A DNA stretch of 11,163 nt from Chloroflexota bacterium (GTDB taxonomy: Bacteria; Chloroflexota; UBA5177; JANWHV01): NCBI GenBank assembly GCA_025450375.1, contig JANWHO010000275.1, positions 1 through 11,163 of the forward strand. Reading direction: 5' to 3'. Numbering within the stretch: position 1 is the first letter of the stretch; each line of letters opens with the position of its first letter. The translations under genes were made by a program, and so were the position numbers. A model generated the notes under the pieces. That model was not told where the DNA came from, searched no databases, and worked only from the letters and a program-made list of their open reading frames with translations. Shown here in pieces: positions 1-7,305 of the stretch.

Positions 1-122
1 AACCCCACCAACCAGACGCCATGCGCCGCGCCCACCAGAAAGGCAATCACCAAAAGGGCAAAACAGATCGCCTGGTGAACTTTCCGTGCCGTGATATCGT
101 ACCCATCCGTCGCAACCTGCAT
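1..122 (-). CDS. Small membrane protein, N-terminal part only (DUF4395-like?)
   Basis: Only the first 40 codons are present; the gene runs off the left edge. The start is ATG at 122, chosen because GGAGG sits five bases upstream. An in-frame ATG at 140 is possible but has no clear ribosome site. The peptide starts MQVATDGYDITARKVHQ and continues into one strongly hydrophobic segment (about residues 18-40, rich in L, V, I, A, F), so it is an integral membrane protein or has a signal anchor. The short polar head followed by an early hydrophobic helix resembles DUF4395 family proteins, but 40 residues are too few to be sure. It lies downstream of recR on the same strand, 140 bases away, so it could share a transcript or have its own promoter. 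Function unknown. Confidence 0.55.
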   Translation of the reverse strand, partial: MQVATDGYDITARKVHQAICFALLVIAFLVGAAHGVWLVG

Positions 123-262
123 CACACCCTCCGGCCCCATCGCCCATGGTCCGGCGATGATGTATCCATAGGGTACGGTACTGCGGCGCGATTGGATTGG
201 CAAGTATGCCGATGGATTTGTGTGGATTAGGACCAGGGGACCAAGCGGGCGGCCTGTACCAG

Positions 263-886
263 TTACCGGTACTCGCGCCGTCCCTCCAACGCCTGGCGAA
301 GCGTGAGGTCATCGGCGAACTCGAGATCGCCGCCCATGGGGAGCCCGCGGGCAGGGCGCGTGACCTTGAGTGGCAGGCCCTGGAGACGTTGGGTCAGGTA
401 CATGGCGGTGGCGTCGCCCTCCATGGTGGGATTGGTGGCCAGAATGACTTCTTGAATGCCTCCAGTCGTCACGCGAAGCAGAAACTGGTCGATCTTCAAT
501 TCTCCCGGCCCAATCCCATCCATCGGCGAGAGGGCGCCGTGCAGCACATGATAGAGCCCATGATAGCTATGGGCCCGTTCCAGGGCGAGAATATCCAGAG
601 GCTGCTCAACCACGCAGATCGCGCCCTGGTCACGGCCGGGATTGGCGCAGATGGCGCAGGGATCATCCTCCGTCAGGTTACGGCAGATACTGCAGTAGAC
701 GATCTTCTCCTTCACCTGGATGATCGCTTCGGCCAGCAACCGCGCCTCCTCCGTGGGTTGGCGCAAAATGAAGTAGGCAAGCCGCTGCGCGGTCTTGGGA
801 CCAACCCCTGGTAGCTTGCCCAATTGATCGATGAGATGGGCAACCGGCTCGGCGATCGAGCCGGCGCCTGGCTGGCTGGCAAACAC
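263..886 (-). CDS. recR: Recombination mediator protein RecR
   Basis: RecR acts with RecO (and RecF) to load RecA on single-stranded DNA at gaps during recombinational repair. The 207 residues fit the family length of about 200. The order of domains is complete: a helix-hairpin-helix near residues 17-42 (LPGVGPKTAQRLAY), a four-cysteine zinc finger (Cys65, Cys68, Cys77, Cys80), then a Toprim domain from about 86 to 185 with E94 in VVEQPLDI and the TNPTMEGD signature around 151-158. The start is GTG at 886, four bases after the ybaB stop. I see no strong ribosome site of its own, so translation is probably coupled to ybaB. The stop is TAA. It is the last gene of the dnaX-ybaB-recR operon, an order conserved in many bacteria, which supports the call. 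Confidence 0.96.
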   Translation of the reverse strand: MFASQPGAGSIAEPVAHLIDQLGKLPGVGPKTAQRLAYFILRQPTEEARLLAEAIIQVKEKIVYCSICRNLTEDDPCAICANPGRDQGAICVVEQPLDILALERAHSYHGLYHVLHGALSPMDGIGPGELKIDQFLLRVTTGGIQEVILATNPTMEGDATAMYLTQRLQGLPLKVTRPARGLPMGGDLEFADDLTLRQALEGRREYR

Positions 887-890
887 CAGG

Positions 891-1208
891 CTAGAACGGC
901 AGGTTCATGCCGCCCGTTACGGCACTCATCTTCTCTTGTTGCAGGTTCTTTGCCTTTTCCAGTGCCTCGCGCACGGCGGCAAGTACCAAATCTTGCAGCA
1001 TCTCCACGTCCTCGGGGTCCACCACGTCCTTGTTGATCGTGATCGCGGTGATCTCCATCTGGCCGGTGACGGTGGCGCTCACCATACCGCCGCCGGCGGA
1101 GCCAACCACGATTTCCTCGGCCAACTTGGCCTGGGCCTGCTCCATCTGAGACTGCATCTGTTGTGCCTGCTTGAGCATGTCCCGCATGGCCTTCTGATCG
1201 AAACCCAT
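891..1208 (-). CDS. ybaB: YbaB/EbfC family nucleoid-associated protein
   Basis: Small DNA-binding protein of the YbaB/EbfC family, which forms dimers with a tweezer-like shape and binds DNA as a nucleoid-associated factor. The chosen start (ATG at 1208) gives 105 residues, the normal family length. A reading frame 65 codons longer exists, but its extra part overlaps the dnaX end and has no family character. Visible features are a long amphipathic N-terminal helix (about 5-32, MRDMLKQAQQMQSQMEQAQA), a glycine-rich turn then beta strands (36-60), and the conserved D-P-E-D segment (64-67) leading into the C-terminal helix (68-95). The tail is Met/Gly-rich (TGGMNLPF). A purine-rich ribosome site (GGGGAAGAGG) lies just upstream in the 31-base gap after dnaX. 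It stands between dnaX and recR, its classic position. Confidence 0.95.
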   Translation of the reverse strand: MGFDQKAMRDMLKQAQQMQSQMEQAQAKLAEEIVVGSAGGGMVSATVTGQMEITAITINKDVVDPEDVEMLQDLVLAAVREALEKAKNLQQEKMSAVTGGMNLPF

Positions 1209-1239
1209 CGCCTCTTCCCCTCGATACTCAGCGGGCTGC

Positions 1240-3150
1240 TCAGGCGCCCCGCGGGCCAAACTGATCGCCGCCAAACGCGGTGGCGATTTCCTCAAGATAC
1301 TGCTCCGCCCCCTCGTCGCCCACATGCGCGGCGGGGGCATCGCTGATCGTAACACAGCGTACGGTCCAGCGCCCACCATAGACCTCGCGCACCGCTTCCT
1401 CAAGCACTTGCCGGTTTCTCGCCTGCTCCAGAATCCGCAGGCTGAAGGAGTCCGAGGGCTTGAATCCCAGGGTCACGACCTCGTGCTCGGCAATGAGAGC
1501 CCCACGGACGGATTTTTGCGCGAGTTGATGGACGCTAGCCGTGCCGCGATCCTGCAACCAACGTAAAAGGTCGGTCCAGCGGCTATCGGGCCCCACCGTC
1601 CCCGTCGGGGCGGACTCCGCCCGCGATGAGGAAGGGGCCTCCGGCTGAGGCGTGGACCCCCGACCGTGGTCAGCTGGGAGGGACGCCGGCCGCGGCTGGT
1701 TTTCCTCCGGGGGGACCGCTGGCACTGCTATTGCGGATTCCCGCCCGCTTGGTTCGCGGGCTCCATCTCCGTTCGGCGGCACGGGCTGATCCGCGCTTTC
1801 ACGCGCTGCTGATGCAGGCGAGCCGGCCAACTCGGGGGATGGATTGGCGCGCGGCGCCTCGCGGTCGGCGGTCGAGTCGCCTGCGTATTGAAGCGGGGCG
1901 GGTTCGGAGATCCGGGTCGTGGGCACCGGGGCTGGCGCGGCGGAACGCGAGTCTTGATGGGCGTCGTGGCTAGCGGACGCAGCTGGCTGCCGGGCCAGAC
2001 CAGCCTCGTCACCAACTGCTCCGGTCGCGGTGGCCAGGTGCATGGTAGCCTCGGCAACCGCCAGCTCCAGGGCGAAGCGCGGCGAATCCGAGCGGCGGGC
2101 AGTACTCTCTACCCCCAGAAGGCATCGCAGCACCAGGACGATCCGATCGGCATTGCACCGGGCGACGTTGACCTCGGGCATGGGGCGCCGGCGGGCGCGC
2201 GCCAGCATGGCGTCCCGCCAATAGGTACTGAGTTGCCGGGTCAGCTGGCGTGGATCGATGCCGCTATCCAGGAGCGCCCCGAGCAGAACCAGGGCCTCGG
2301 GAAGATCACCAGCCGCCATCAGGTCCGCCAGCGACGCGATCTCACTGATCCGCGCCACTCCCAGCGCCATCTCCACTTCGGCGAGCCGCAGCTGGTCGCC
2401 GCAATAGGCCCGCACCTGTTCCATCAGGCTCAAGGCGTCACGTAGGCTGCCGGTTCCCAGGGCCGCCAGCAGTTCCAGTACCGCGTCCTCGGCCTCCATC
2501 CCCTCGCGATCGCGGATAAAGCGCAGGCGGGCCACCATCTCGTTAGGGGGGACGGGGCGCAGATCCAGGCGTTGGCAGCGAGAGAGCACGGTTGCCGGCA
2601 CTTTATGGATTTCGGTGGTGGCCAGCAGGAACAGCACATGGTCCGGCGGTTCCTCCAGGGTTTTCAGCAAGGCATTGAAGGCGCCAATGGAAAGCATGTG
2701 AACTTCATCGATAATAAAGACCTTGCGACGTGCCTCGGCGGGGCGAAACTGGACTCGGTCGCGCAATTCCCGCACGTCGTCCACGCTGTTGTTCGAGGCC
2801 CCGTCAATCTCGATCAGATCTATGGAACGCCGCTCGATCATGTTGACGCAGATCGCGCACTGGTTGCAGGGCTCACCGTCGATAGGCGCCAGGCAATTGA
2901 CCGCTCGCGCGAGAATTCGGGCCGTGCTGGTTTTCCCCGTCCCTCGTGGACCGGTGAACAGATAAGCATGGGCGACCTTGCCGTGCATCACCGCGTTCCG
3001 CAAGGTCTGAGTCACATGCTGCTGGCCGGCCACCTCGGAGAAGGTCCGCGAACGATAGGCGCGGTACAGCGAGGCGCGGTCGCCGGACTCCGCCGCCGCG
3101 GGGCTTTCGGGGGGCGAATCGGGGGGAAACAACGAAAGTTCAGTATTCAA
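1240..3150 (-). CDS. dnaX: DNA polymerase III subunit gamma/tau (clamp loader ATPase)
   Basis: Motor subunit of the clamp loader that opens and places the sliding clamp at primer ends. Numbering from the TTG start at 3150 (636 residues): N-terminal AAA+ module with Walker A GPRGTGKT (67-74), a zinc-binding cysteine set (86, 95, 98, 101), Walker B box DEVH (148-151) and the SRC arginine-finger motif (about 190-192). A collar domain follows, then a long Pro/Ala/Ser-rich linker (roughly 395-520) and a folded C-terminal domain (WTDLLRWLQDRG onward) of tau type. The reading frame stays open back to an ATG at 3207, but that ATG is inside the loop of a strong terminator. I therefore prefer TTG 3150, with AGGA five bases upstream; a second in-frame TTG at 3132 is an alternative. 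Expression may come from read-through of the SRP RNA terminator. The exact start is uncertain; the identity is not. Confidence 0.93.
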   Translation of the reverse strand: MNTELSLFPPDSPPESPAAAESGDRASLYRAYRSRTFSEVAGQQHVTQTLRNAVMHGKVAHAYLFTGPRGTGKTSTARILARAVNCLAPIDGEPCNQCAICVNMIERRSIDLIEIDGASNNSVDDVRELRDRVQFRPAEARRKVFIIDEVHMLSIGAFNALLKTLEEPPDHVLFLLATTEIHKVPATVLSRCQRLDLRPVPPNEMVARLRFIRDREGMEAEDAVLELLAALGTGSLRDALSLMEQVRAYCGDQLRLAEVEMALGVARISEIASLADLMAAGDLPEALVLLGALLDSGIDPRQLTRQLSTYWRDAMLARARRRPMPEVNVARCNADRIVLVLRCLLGVESTARRSDSPRFALELAVAEATMHLATATGAVGDEAGLARQPAASASHDAHQDSRSAAPAPVPTTRISEPAPLQYAGDSTADREAPRANPSPELAGSPASAARESADQPVPPNGDGAREPSGRESAIAVPAVPPEENQPRPASLPADHGRGSTPQPEAPSSSRAESAPTGTVGPDSRWTDLLRWLQDRGTASVHQLAQKSVRGALIAEHEVVTLGFKPSDSFSLRILEQARNRQVLEEAVREVYGGRWTVRCVTISDAPAAHVGDEGAEQYLEEIATAFGGDQFGPRGA

Positions 3151-3187
3151 ATCCGTCCTGGCCCGCCGGGGCGGCGCACATGCACCG

Positions 3188-3215
3188 AAAAAGAAACGGC
3201 GGCACATTGCCGCCG
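3188..3215 (-). terminator. Intrinsic terminator of the SRP RNA gene
   Basis: On the minus strand an 8-base perfect stem (CGGCGGCA paired with TGCCGCCG) closes a 3-base ATG loop and is followed by TTTCTTTTT. It begins 15 bases after the inferred 3' end of the SRP RNA and 37 bases before the chosen dnaX start. It therefore both ends the SRP RNA transcript and may limit read-through into dnaX. Confidence 0.88.
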
Positions 3216-3230
3216 ATCAAGGAATGTACA

Positions 3231-3507
3231 GTGACCGTGCACCAGACCGTCGCGCCAGCCTGAATGCCACGCGCGACCCCGCGGACTGCGGCCCCGGCTT
3301 CCCTGACGCACCCGAAGCACACCCCTTACCGCTGCTTCTCTCGATCTGACGGGGTTCGAGGGGCTCCGTCGGTCAGGACCAGGGCCGTTGAACGTTCGTG
3401 GAGCCGCTCAGAATCATCCAGATCCGGTCCTCGGATCCGGGGTTCCGCCGGCCGTATAGCCGATTTGCCGTACAGGGGACGACTATCCCCCCGCCTAGCA
3501 CGGTCAC
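3231..3507 (-). ncRNA. ffs: Signal recognition particle RNA, large type with Alu domain
   Basis: RNA scaffold of the signal recognition particle, which binds Ffh and targets nascent membrane and secreted proteins. The ends pair: GTGACCGTGC (3507-3498) with GCACGGTCAC (3240-3231), giving about 277 nt, close to the 271 nt of the Bacillus subtilis scRNA. The 5' part has the Alu-domain pattern of Bacillus-type RNAs: CGTGCTAGGCGGGG, then CCCCTGTACGGCAA with the UGUAC U-turn (3474-3470). The S domain holds the Ffh-binding core (3350-3331), GTCAG then a short stem with GAGA loop, then AGCAGC and GGTAAG. Placement directly upstream of dnaX matches the Bacillus arrangement. The core is slightly divergent: the apical stem is one pair shorter than in E. 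coli and the symmetric loop has A opposite A where E. coli has G opposite A. Ends are inferred from pairing, not mapped. Confidence 0.93.
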
Positions 3508-3542
3508 ATGCGTATGCTACTAGCCGCCCTTTCACCCGTCAA
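3507..3542 (-). promoter_or_regulatory. Sigma-70-type promoter of the SRP RNA gene
   Basis: TTGACG (3542-3537) and TAGCAT (3519-3514) are separated by exactly 17 bases. A start site at 3507, seven bases after the -10 box, coincides with the first base of the terminal stem of the SRP RNA. The -35 box begins six bases after the nadD stop codon. The -35 is near consensus (5 of 6); the -10 is moderate (TA and final T kept). Confidence 0.7.
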
Positions 3543-3547
3543 GGAGG

Positions 3548-4159
3548 TTATGGTGCCCGATAGAGCCCTTCCTGGACGATGATGCGCCATGCTCCCTCGG
3601 GAATAAGATAGCGGGCCGCCCGGCCCCGCGCGATCCATTCACGCAGCATGTGCGAGGCGATCTCCAACTGAGGCGCGTCCACCAGGGTGATCAAGGCGCG
3701 GGCATCGGGCCGGATACCTTCCAACATCGGCCAGTCTGGTCCAGTCCAGCCGGCACGGGACATCACGATCGGGCGATATTCGCCAAGAATACGATTCGGA
3801 TCCTGCCAATTCTTCAAGTCATTGGCTGCGTCCACTCCCATGATGAAGCGCAGGGTGGTATACGGCCGTTGGTGCTGGAGCGCATCGAGGGTAGCGATGG
3901 TAAACGAGGGACCGCCCTGCCGGATTTCGAGATCGGTGGCGACAAAGGCGGGGTTCCCGCTGATCGACGCTTCCACCATGCGGAGCCGCTGGTCCCCAGT
4001 GGCCCAGGGCCCGCGATCTTTCAAGGGTTGCTTGCCAGTGGGAACCCAGAGAATCTGATCCAGGTCGGCGGCCTGACGGACGAAATCGGCCACCGCCAGG
4101 TGCCCGACATGGATCGGGTCGAAGCTTCCGCCATAGACTCCGATCCGCTGTTCCGCCAT
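3548..4159 (-). CDS. nadD: Nicotinate-nucleotide adenylyltransferase NadD
   Basis: Converts nicotinate mononucleotide and ATP to deamido-NAD, the penultimate step of NAD synthesis in the cytosol. The 203 residues match the family. The nucleotidyltransferase signature GGSFDPIHVGHL is at 10-21. Further family segments are VPTGKQPLKD (39-48, substrate loop), FIMGVDAANDLKNW (105-118) and a C-terminal I-A-S-H-M-L-R segment (167-173) where most members have SST/SxxIR. That last motif is altered (A-S-H in place of S-S-T/S), which touches the ATP-phosphate loop but is within family variation. The start, ATG at 4159, follows the stop of the DUF2079 gene by three bases, so nadD is the last gene of that operon. 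Placement after a sugar-membrane module is unusual; in many genomes nadD sits with rsfS and obg. Confidence 0.93.
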   Translation of the reverse strand: MAEQRIGVYGGSFDPIHVGHLAVADFVRQAADLDQILWVPTGKQPLKDRGPWATGDQRLRMVEASISGNPAFVATDLEIRQGGPSFTIATLDALQHQRPYTTLRFIMGVDAANDLKNWQDPNRILGEYRPIVMSRAGWTGPDWPMLEGIRPDARALITLVDAPQLEIASHMLREWIARGRAARYLIPEGAWRIIVQEGLYRAP

Positions 4160-4162
4160 GGG

Positions 4163-6340
4163 CTAGAGCCGTGCCTGAATCCAGGTGGCCTGCAGGACCT
4201 TGCCGTTGCCCACCACCTGGCTTTGACCGCCACCGCGCAGCAGAGTCACCGGTTGATTATGGCTCACGTCGGGATGGTTCTTGTCGAATCCCTGGTTGGT
4301 GGTTGTCAGCCCGAGATCCACGCCAAGGCTGCCACTGTGATTCGTGGTGACGGTCAGTTGGAAGGACTGTACCTTGTAGATCCGTCCCGGCTTCCACTGG
4401 TCGAGCATTCGCCAATCAGTCGCCTGATCATCATCCCAGAATACCTGAAGGGCGCCAGTGTTGTCGGTGAGGTAATGCACCAGGCGAGTTGGGAGCGGCA
4501 TGGGCTTGAGCACCCGCCACCAGGTAGTGAGCACAACATCGGGGTTTCGCAGATTGCTCCGTTCCGCGCGATCCACCCGATACCCTTCAAGCTCCAGGTA
4601 ATTACCGAATCGCGCGATGGGACCGCCAGGGGGGACGTCCGAGGCGGGTGGCTCCATGAAGGTCCAGAAGGCGGGCGGTAACGTGGTGTTCAGTTGCATT
4701 CCCTTGTGATAGCGCTGCAGGAGCAGAATACCATCCTGGGCGAACTTAATCGTCCATTTACCATTGAGCAGGAGCGCATTGTAATTGATCGCCTTGCCGT
4801 GGGCGGGGTTCCGAGGGGTGCCGTAGGCAATCTCGCACGCTTCGGCGTTCCCCTGAATCTGCACCGTGAGATCACAGGGACGGAGGACCGAGGCGACGGG
4901 CTCGGTCGCGTCCACAATCACGTACTGCACCTTATCGAAATCACGATCCGGATAGAGAAAGATTTGCTCGCGGTCGCTCAGATGCGCATTGAGGTTGTCC
5001 TGGGCGGAGACGGCGGCGCCGGGGGGGATCATGGCCAGGGCGGTGTCCAGGAGACGATCATGCGCGGTGATCGGAGGATAATAATAGTCCTCGGCCATCG
5101 GAGTGAAACCGTTGACCCGCTGGTTCGCCACCGAGGCGACCAACACATAGAGACAGATCGCCGTCACCACCAAGGCGCCTGGCAAGCGCGTAAGGCGAGA
5201 GACGCCGGCGCACAGCCACTCCGCCCCGAGGATGGACGACACAATTACTACCGGTACCAGTTCGGCGGAATAATGGGCCAGGCCGCCATACATGTGCGGT
5301 TCGTAGCTGAGAAGAATCAGGGCCAGACCAGGCACCGCCGCGAGGAGGGTCAGCGGACTAAACAGCGCCAGGTATCCAGCTGGATACAACAGGCGGTGCA
5401 GAAAACTCCGCTTGGCTTCGTCGGTCACGTTGTCAAGGACCATTTTCGGCTGGTGCAGCCAGAAATGGATGACGTCGTTCTGGGTAATGACCTGACCCTT
5501 CAGATAGCTTGGATCTATATAGCGCCCCCAATAGGAACTGTCGCCCAGGTTGAAATGCGGCACCACCTGCTTCAAGGCGACAAAGGTCCAGGCCACTCCC
5601 AGGACACCGATAATCGCCCCAAGTTGCCGTTCGCCGTGCCGCACGGCGATCCACACCCCGATGAGGCCAACCAGGACGCCGATTTCCTCCTTGGTCCCCA
5701 TGGCCGCGAAAGCGCAAATCGCGAAAAGGGTAAAGCGGCGTCCGTCCGCGAAGTAGAAGGCCCACAGCAATAAAGGGGCCGCGAAGGCCACGGGATGGAA
5801 CTCATACAGGTTCGCCGCTTCCAGCGCGGGGAAGAGCAGGTAGGCGAGCGGGAAGACCACCTCGGCCAGAGGATTGGCCAGATGGCGCCGGACCAACAAC
5901 CGGGCTGGGATCGCCCCCGTGGCGATGGCCACGGTTTGCATGACCAGCAAGGTCTGCACATGCTGGTGGAAGAAGTAGATGATCGAGAGAAACGGGATAA
6001 TGGGCTCGACATGGAAGCTCAAGCGGGTGTCGGTCCCGAATGCCTCAATCCCCACATGGGCGCGCATATTCTGAAACTTAAAGGGATGCCCATGGACCGT
6101 ATTCCAAAAAGCCTGGGTCATGTTACCGAGGTCCAGGGCGTGTGGCACGAACGCATCATATTGGCGGAGGGCGATCAAGCTGAAGCCAACCGCGTAGGCG
6201 GCCGTCATGCCCCAGAACAGCACGCTTACCAGCAGGGCGAGCAGCCGCTGGGCGGGCCGCGGCACCGGCACCGCCATCGACCGCGCCGGGATCGTTCGCC
6301 GAGCCGGCTGGTCGGGAATCGGGGTTGCTTGAATGGTCAC
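4163..6340 (-). CDS. DUF2079 membrane protein with soluble C-terminal domain (GT-C-like)
   Basis: Large polytopic membrane protein of 725 residues. The DUF2079 region spans about 30-420: a first membrane helix (31-58), the family segment with aromatic and acidic residues (Y61-D62 to W79-N80, HGHPF), FHVEPIIPFLSIIYFF (109-124), LYEFHPVAFA (178-187), TKEEIGVLV (216-224) and further helices to about 405. The family is related to GT-C type polyprenyl-sugar-dependent glycosyltransferases, but no biochemical role is established. Residues about 430-725 are soluble. Part of this (571-700) looks like the beta-sandwich seen behind membrane transferases in Chloroflexota (FGNYLELEGYRVD, LTTWWRVLKPMPLPTRLVHY). 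It starts at GTG 6340, overlapping the preceding stop by four bases (GTGA), so translation is coupled. Likely role (inference): using a lipid-linked sugar made by the upstream glycosyltransferase on the outer membrane face. The substrate is unknown. Confidence 0.85.
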   Translation of the reverse strand: MTIQATPIPDQPARRTIPARSMAVPVPRPAQRLLALLVSVLFWGMTAAYAVGFSLIALRQYDAFVPHALDLGNMTQAFWNTVHGHPFKFQNMRAHVGIEAFGTDTRLSFHVEPIIPFLSIIYFFHQHVQTLLVMQTVAIATGAIPARLLVRRHLANPLAEVVFPLAYLLFPALEAANLYEFHPVAFAAPLLLWAFYFADGRRFTLFAICAFAAMGTKEEIGVLVGLIGVWIAVRHGERQLGAIIGVLGVAWTFVALKQVVPHFNLGDSSYWGRYIDPSYLKGQVITQNDVIHFWLHQPKMVLDNVTDEAKRSFLHRLLYPAGYLALFSPLTLLAAVPGLALILLSYEPHMYGGLAHYSAELVPVVIVSSILGAEWLCAGVSRLTRLPGALVVTAICLYVLVASVANQRVNGFTPMAEDYYYPPITAHDRLLDTALAMIPPGAAVSAQDNLNAHLSDREQIFLYPDRDFDKVQYVIVDATEPVASVLRPCDLTVQIQGNAEACEIAYGTPRNPAHGKAINYNALLLNGKWTIKFAQDGILLLQRYHKGMQLNTTLPPAFWTFMEPPASDVPPGGPIARFGNYLELEGYRVDRAERSNLRNPDVVLTTWWRVLKPMPLPTRLVHYLTDNTGALQVFWDDDQATDWRMLDQWKPGRIYKVQSFQLTVTTNHSGSLGVDLGLTTTNQGFDKNHPDVSHNQPVTLLRGGGQSQVVGNGKVLQATWIQARL

Positions 6341-7305
6341 TGAGGGGTTCCCACCGAGGCGGGGCCGGCCGTGATCGCGGCCTGGGGGCGCTCCGGCGCC
6401 GGTTTGACGTGATAAAAAGGGGTGATCACCGCGCCAATCAGCCCAGGCAGGGCGGTGTTCATGAAGAACATCAGAAAGGCACTGGTCCCTGCGATTGACT
6501 TGGGGACACTGTAATGCCCGAGGAGGAGGATGGCGGCGCCTTCGCGGGTGCCCAGGCCGGCCACGGTGAGCGGCACCACGTTGGTAAGCACCACCATGGG
6601 GAAGCAGTAGACGACGATTTGGGCGCTCCCCAGGTTCCAGGCGTGCAGAATGACATAATACTGCGCCAGGACCACGATGAAAGAAGCGAGGGTAAGCAGC
6701 AAACAGGCAAGGCCCACCGAAGTCCCAAACTCGGCGAACTCTCCCAGTACCCTGTCCACTTTCGCGTACAGCGGAAGCCTTCGCCCGAGCGCAAACAGCG
6801 AACGCAGGTCGCGGGCCCGCAAGGCGCAGAACACACCGACCAGGCCGCCCGCGCCTAAACCAAGCGCCAGAACCGGGCTGACCAGCACCGCCGCGCCGGC
6901 CACGGCGAGCAGGGCCAGCACGATTACGTCATACACCTTGTCTACCATCACCAGGGCGCCCACCCGCAATTTCCTCGGTTCGGACAGATAGGCGGCCCGT
7001 GTCACCTCGCCCAGGCGGGCGGGCGTCAGCAAGGCCACGCCCATGCCGCCCAGGAGCGAGATGAACGCCTCGGCGAAGGTGGCGCGGCAGCGCCCGGCCC
7101 GGAGCAAGATATGCCAGCGCAAGGCTTTGAGAAGCAAAAAGGGGATGGTCAGGACCATGGCCAGGGCGAGATTGCTTACCGAGACGTGCCGCGCGGCATC
7201 CCAGAATTGGCTTGGATTCGCCTTCCAGAGAATAAACGCCAGCAACGCCGCCGTAAATCCGTAACGCAACCAGGGGCTGCGCCACCAGCGGCTCAGCATG
7301 CTCAT
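6337..7305 (-). CDS. LPG-synthase TM / AglD-like (UPF0104) membrane protein, possible flippase
   Basis: Integral membrane protein of 322 residues with about eight hydrophobic segments (approximately 14-28, 46-60, 78-95, 118-142, 145-162, 198-220, 228-245, 272-296). It matches the lysylphosphatidylglycerol synthase TM / UPF0104 family: GGMGVALLTPARLGEVTRAA (86-105), VDKVYDV (121-127) and VPLTVAGLGTREGAAILLL (244-262). It has only the membrane part and lacks the cytoplasmic aminoacyl-transfer domain of MprF, so it is not a lysyl-PG synthase. In related proteins this module is linked to lipid flipping or lipid-linked sugar handling (family knowledge). The start ATG 7305 overlaps the glycosyltransferase stop (ATGA) and its own stop overlaps the next start (GTGA). 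Role inferred from the neighbours: moving or presenting the polyprenyl sugar. Confidence 0.85.
   Translation of the reverse strand: MSMLSRWWRSPWLRYGFTAALLAFILWKANPSQFWDAARHVSVSNLALAMVLTIPFLLLKALRWHILLRAGRCRATFAEAFISLLGGMGVALLTPARLGEVTRAAYLSEPRKLRVGALVMVDKVYDVIVLALLAVAGAAVLVSPVLALGLGAGGLVGVFCALRARDLRSLFALGRRLPLYAKVDRVLGEFAEFGTSVGLACLLLTLASFIVVLAQYYVILHAWNLGSAQIVVYCFPMVVLTNVVPLTVAGLGTREGAAILLLGHYSVPKSIAGTSAFLMFFMNTALPGLIGAVITPFYHVKPAPERPQAAITAGPASVGTPQ

Noticed and set aside
123..262. Promoter for the partial left-edge gene (TTGCCA at 203-198 with TACCGT at 180-175)
   Set aside because: The spacing is 17 but the -10 is poor. No terminator after recR was recognised either, so read-through from recR cannot be excluded.
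1209..1403. Upstream extension of ybaB by 65 codons
   Set aside because: It overlaps the dnaX C-terminus and has no YbaB similarity; ATG 1208 has a good ribosome site and gives the normal family length.
1240..3150. Programmed frameshift site in dnaX for a separate gamma form
   Set aside because: No A-rich slippery heptamer (such as A AAA AAG) with a following stem was found near the end of the ATPase region.
3650..4681. Long plus-strand open frame opposite nadD and the DUF2079 gene (343 codons)
   Set aside because: It is antisense to genes with clear family motifs, spans their junction and has no recognisable domain. High GC makes such shadow frames common.
4694..5773. Long plus-strand open frame opposite the DUF2079 gene (359 codons)
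   Set aside because: The translation is His/Gln/Gly/Arg-rich with no hydrophobic core or motif; it is the mirror of a real membrane-protein gene.
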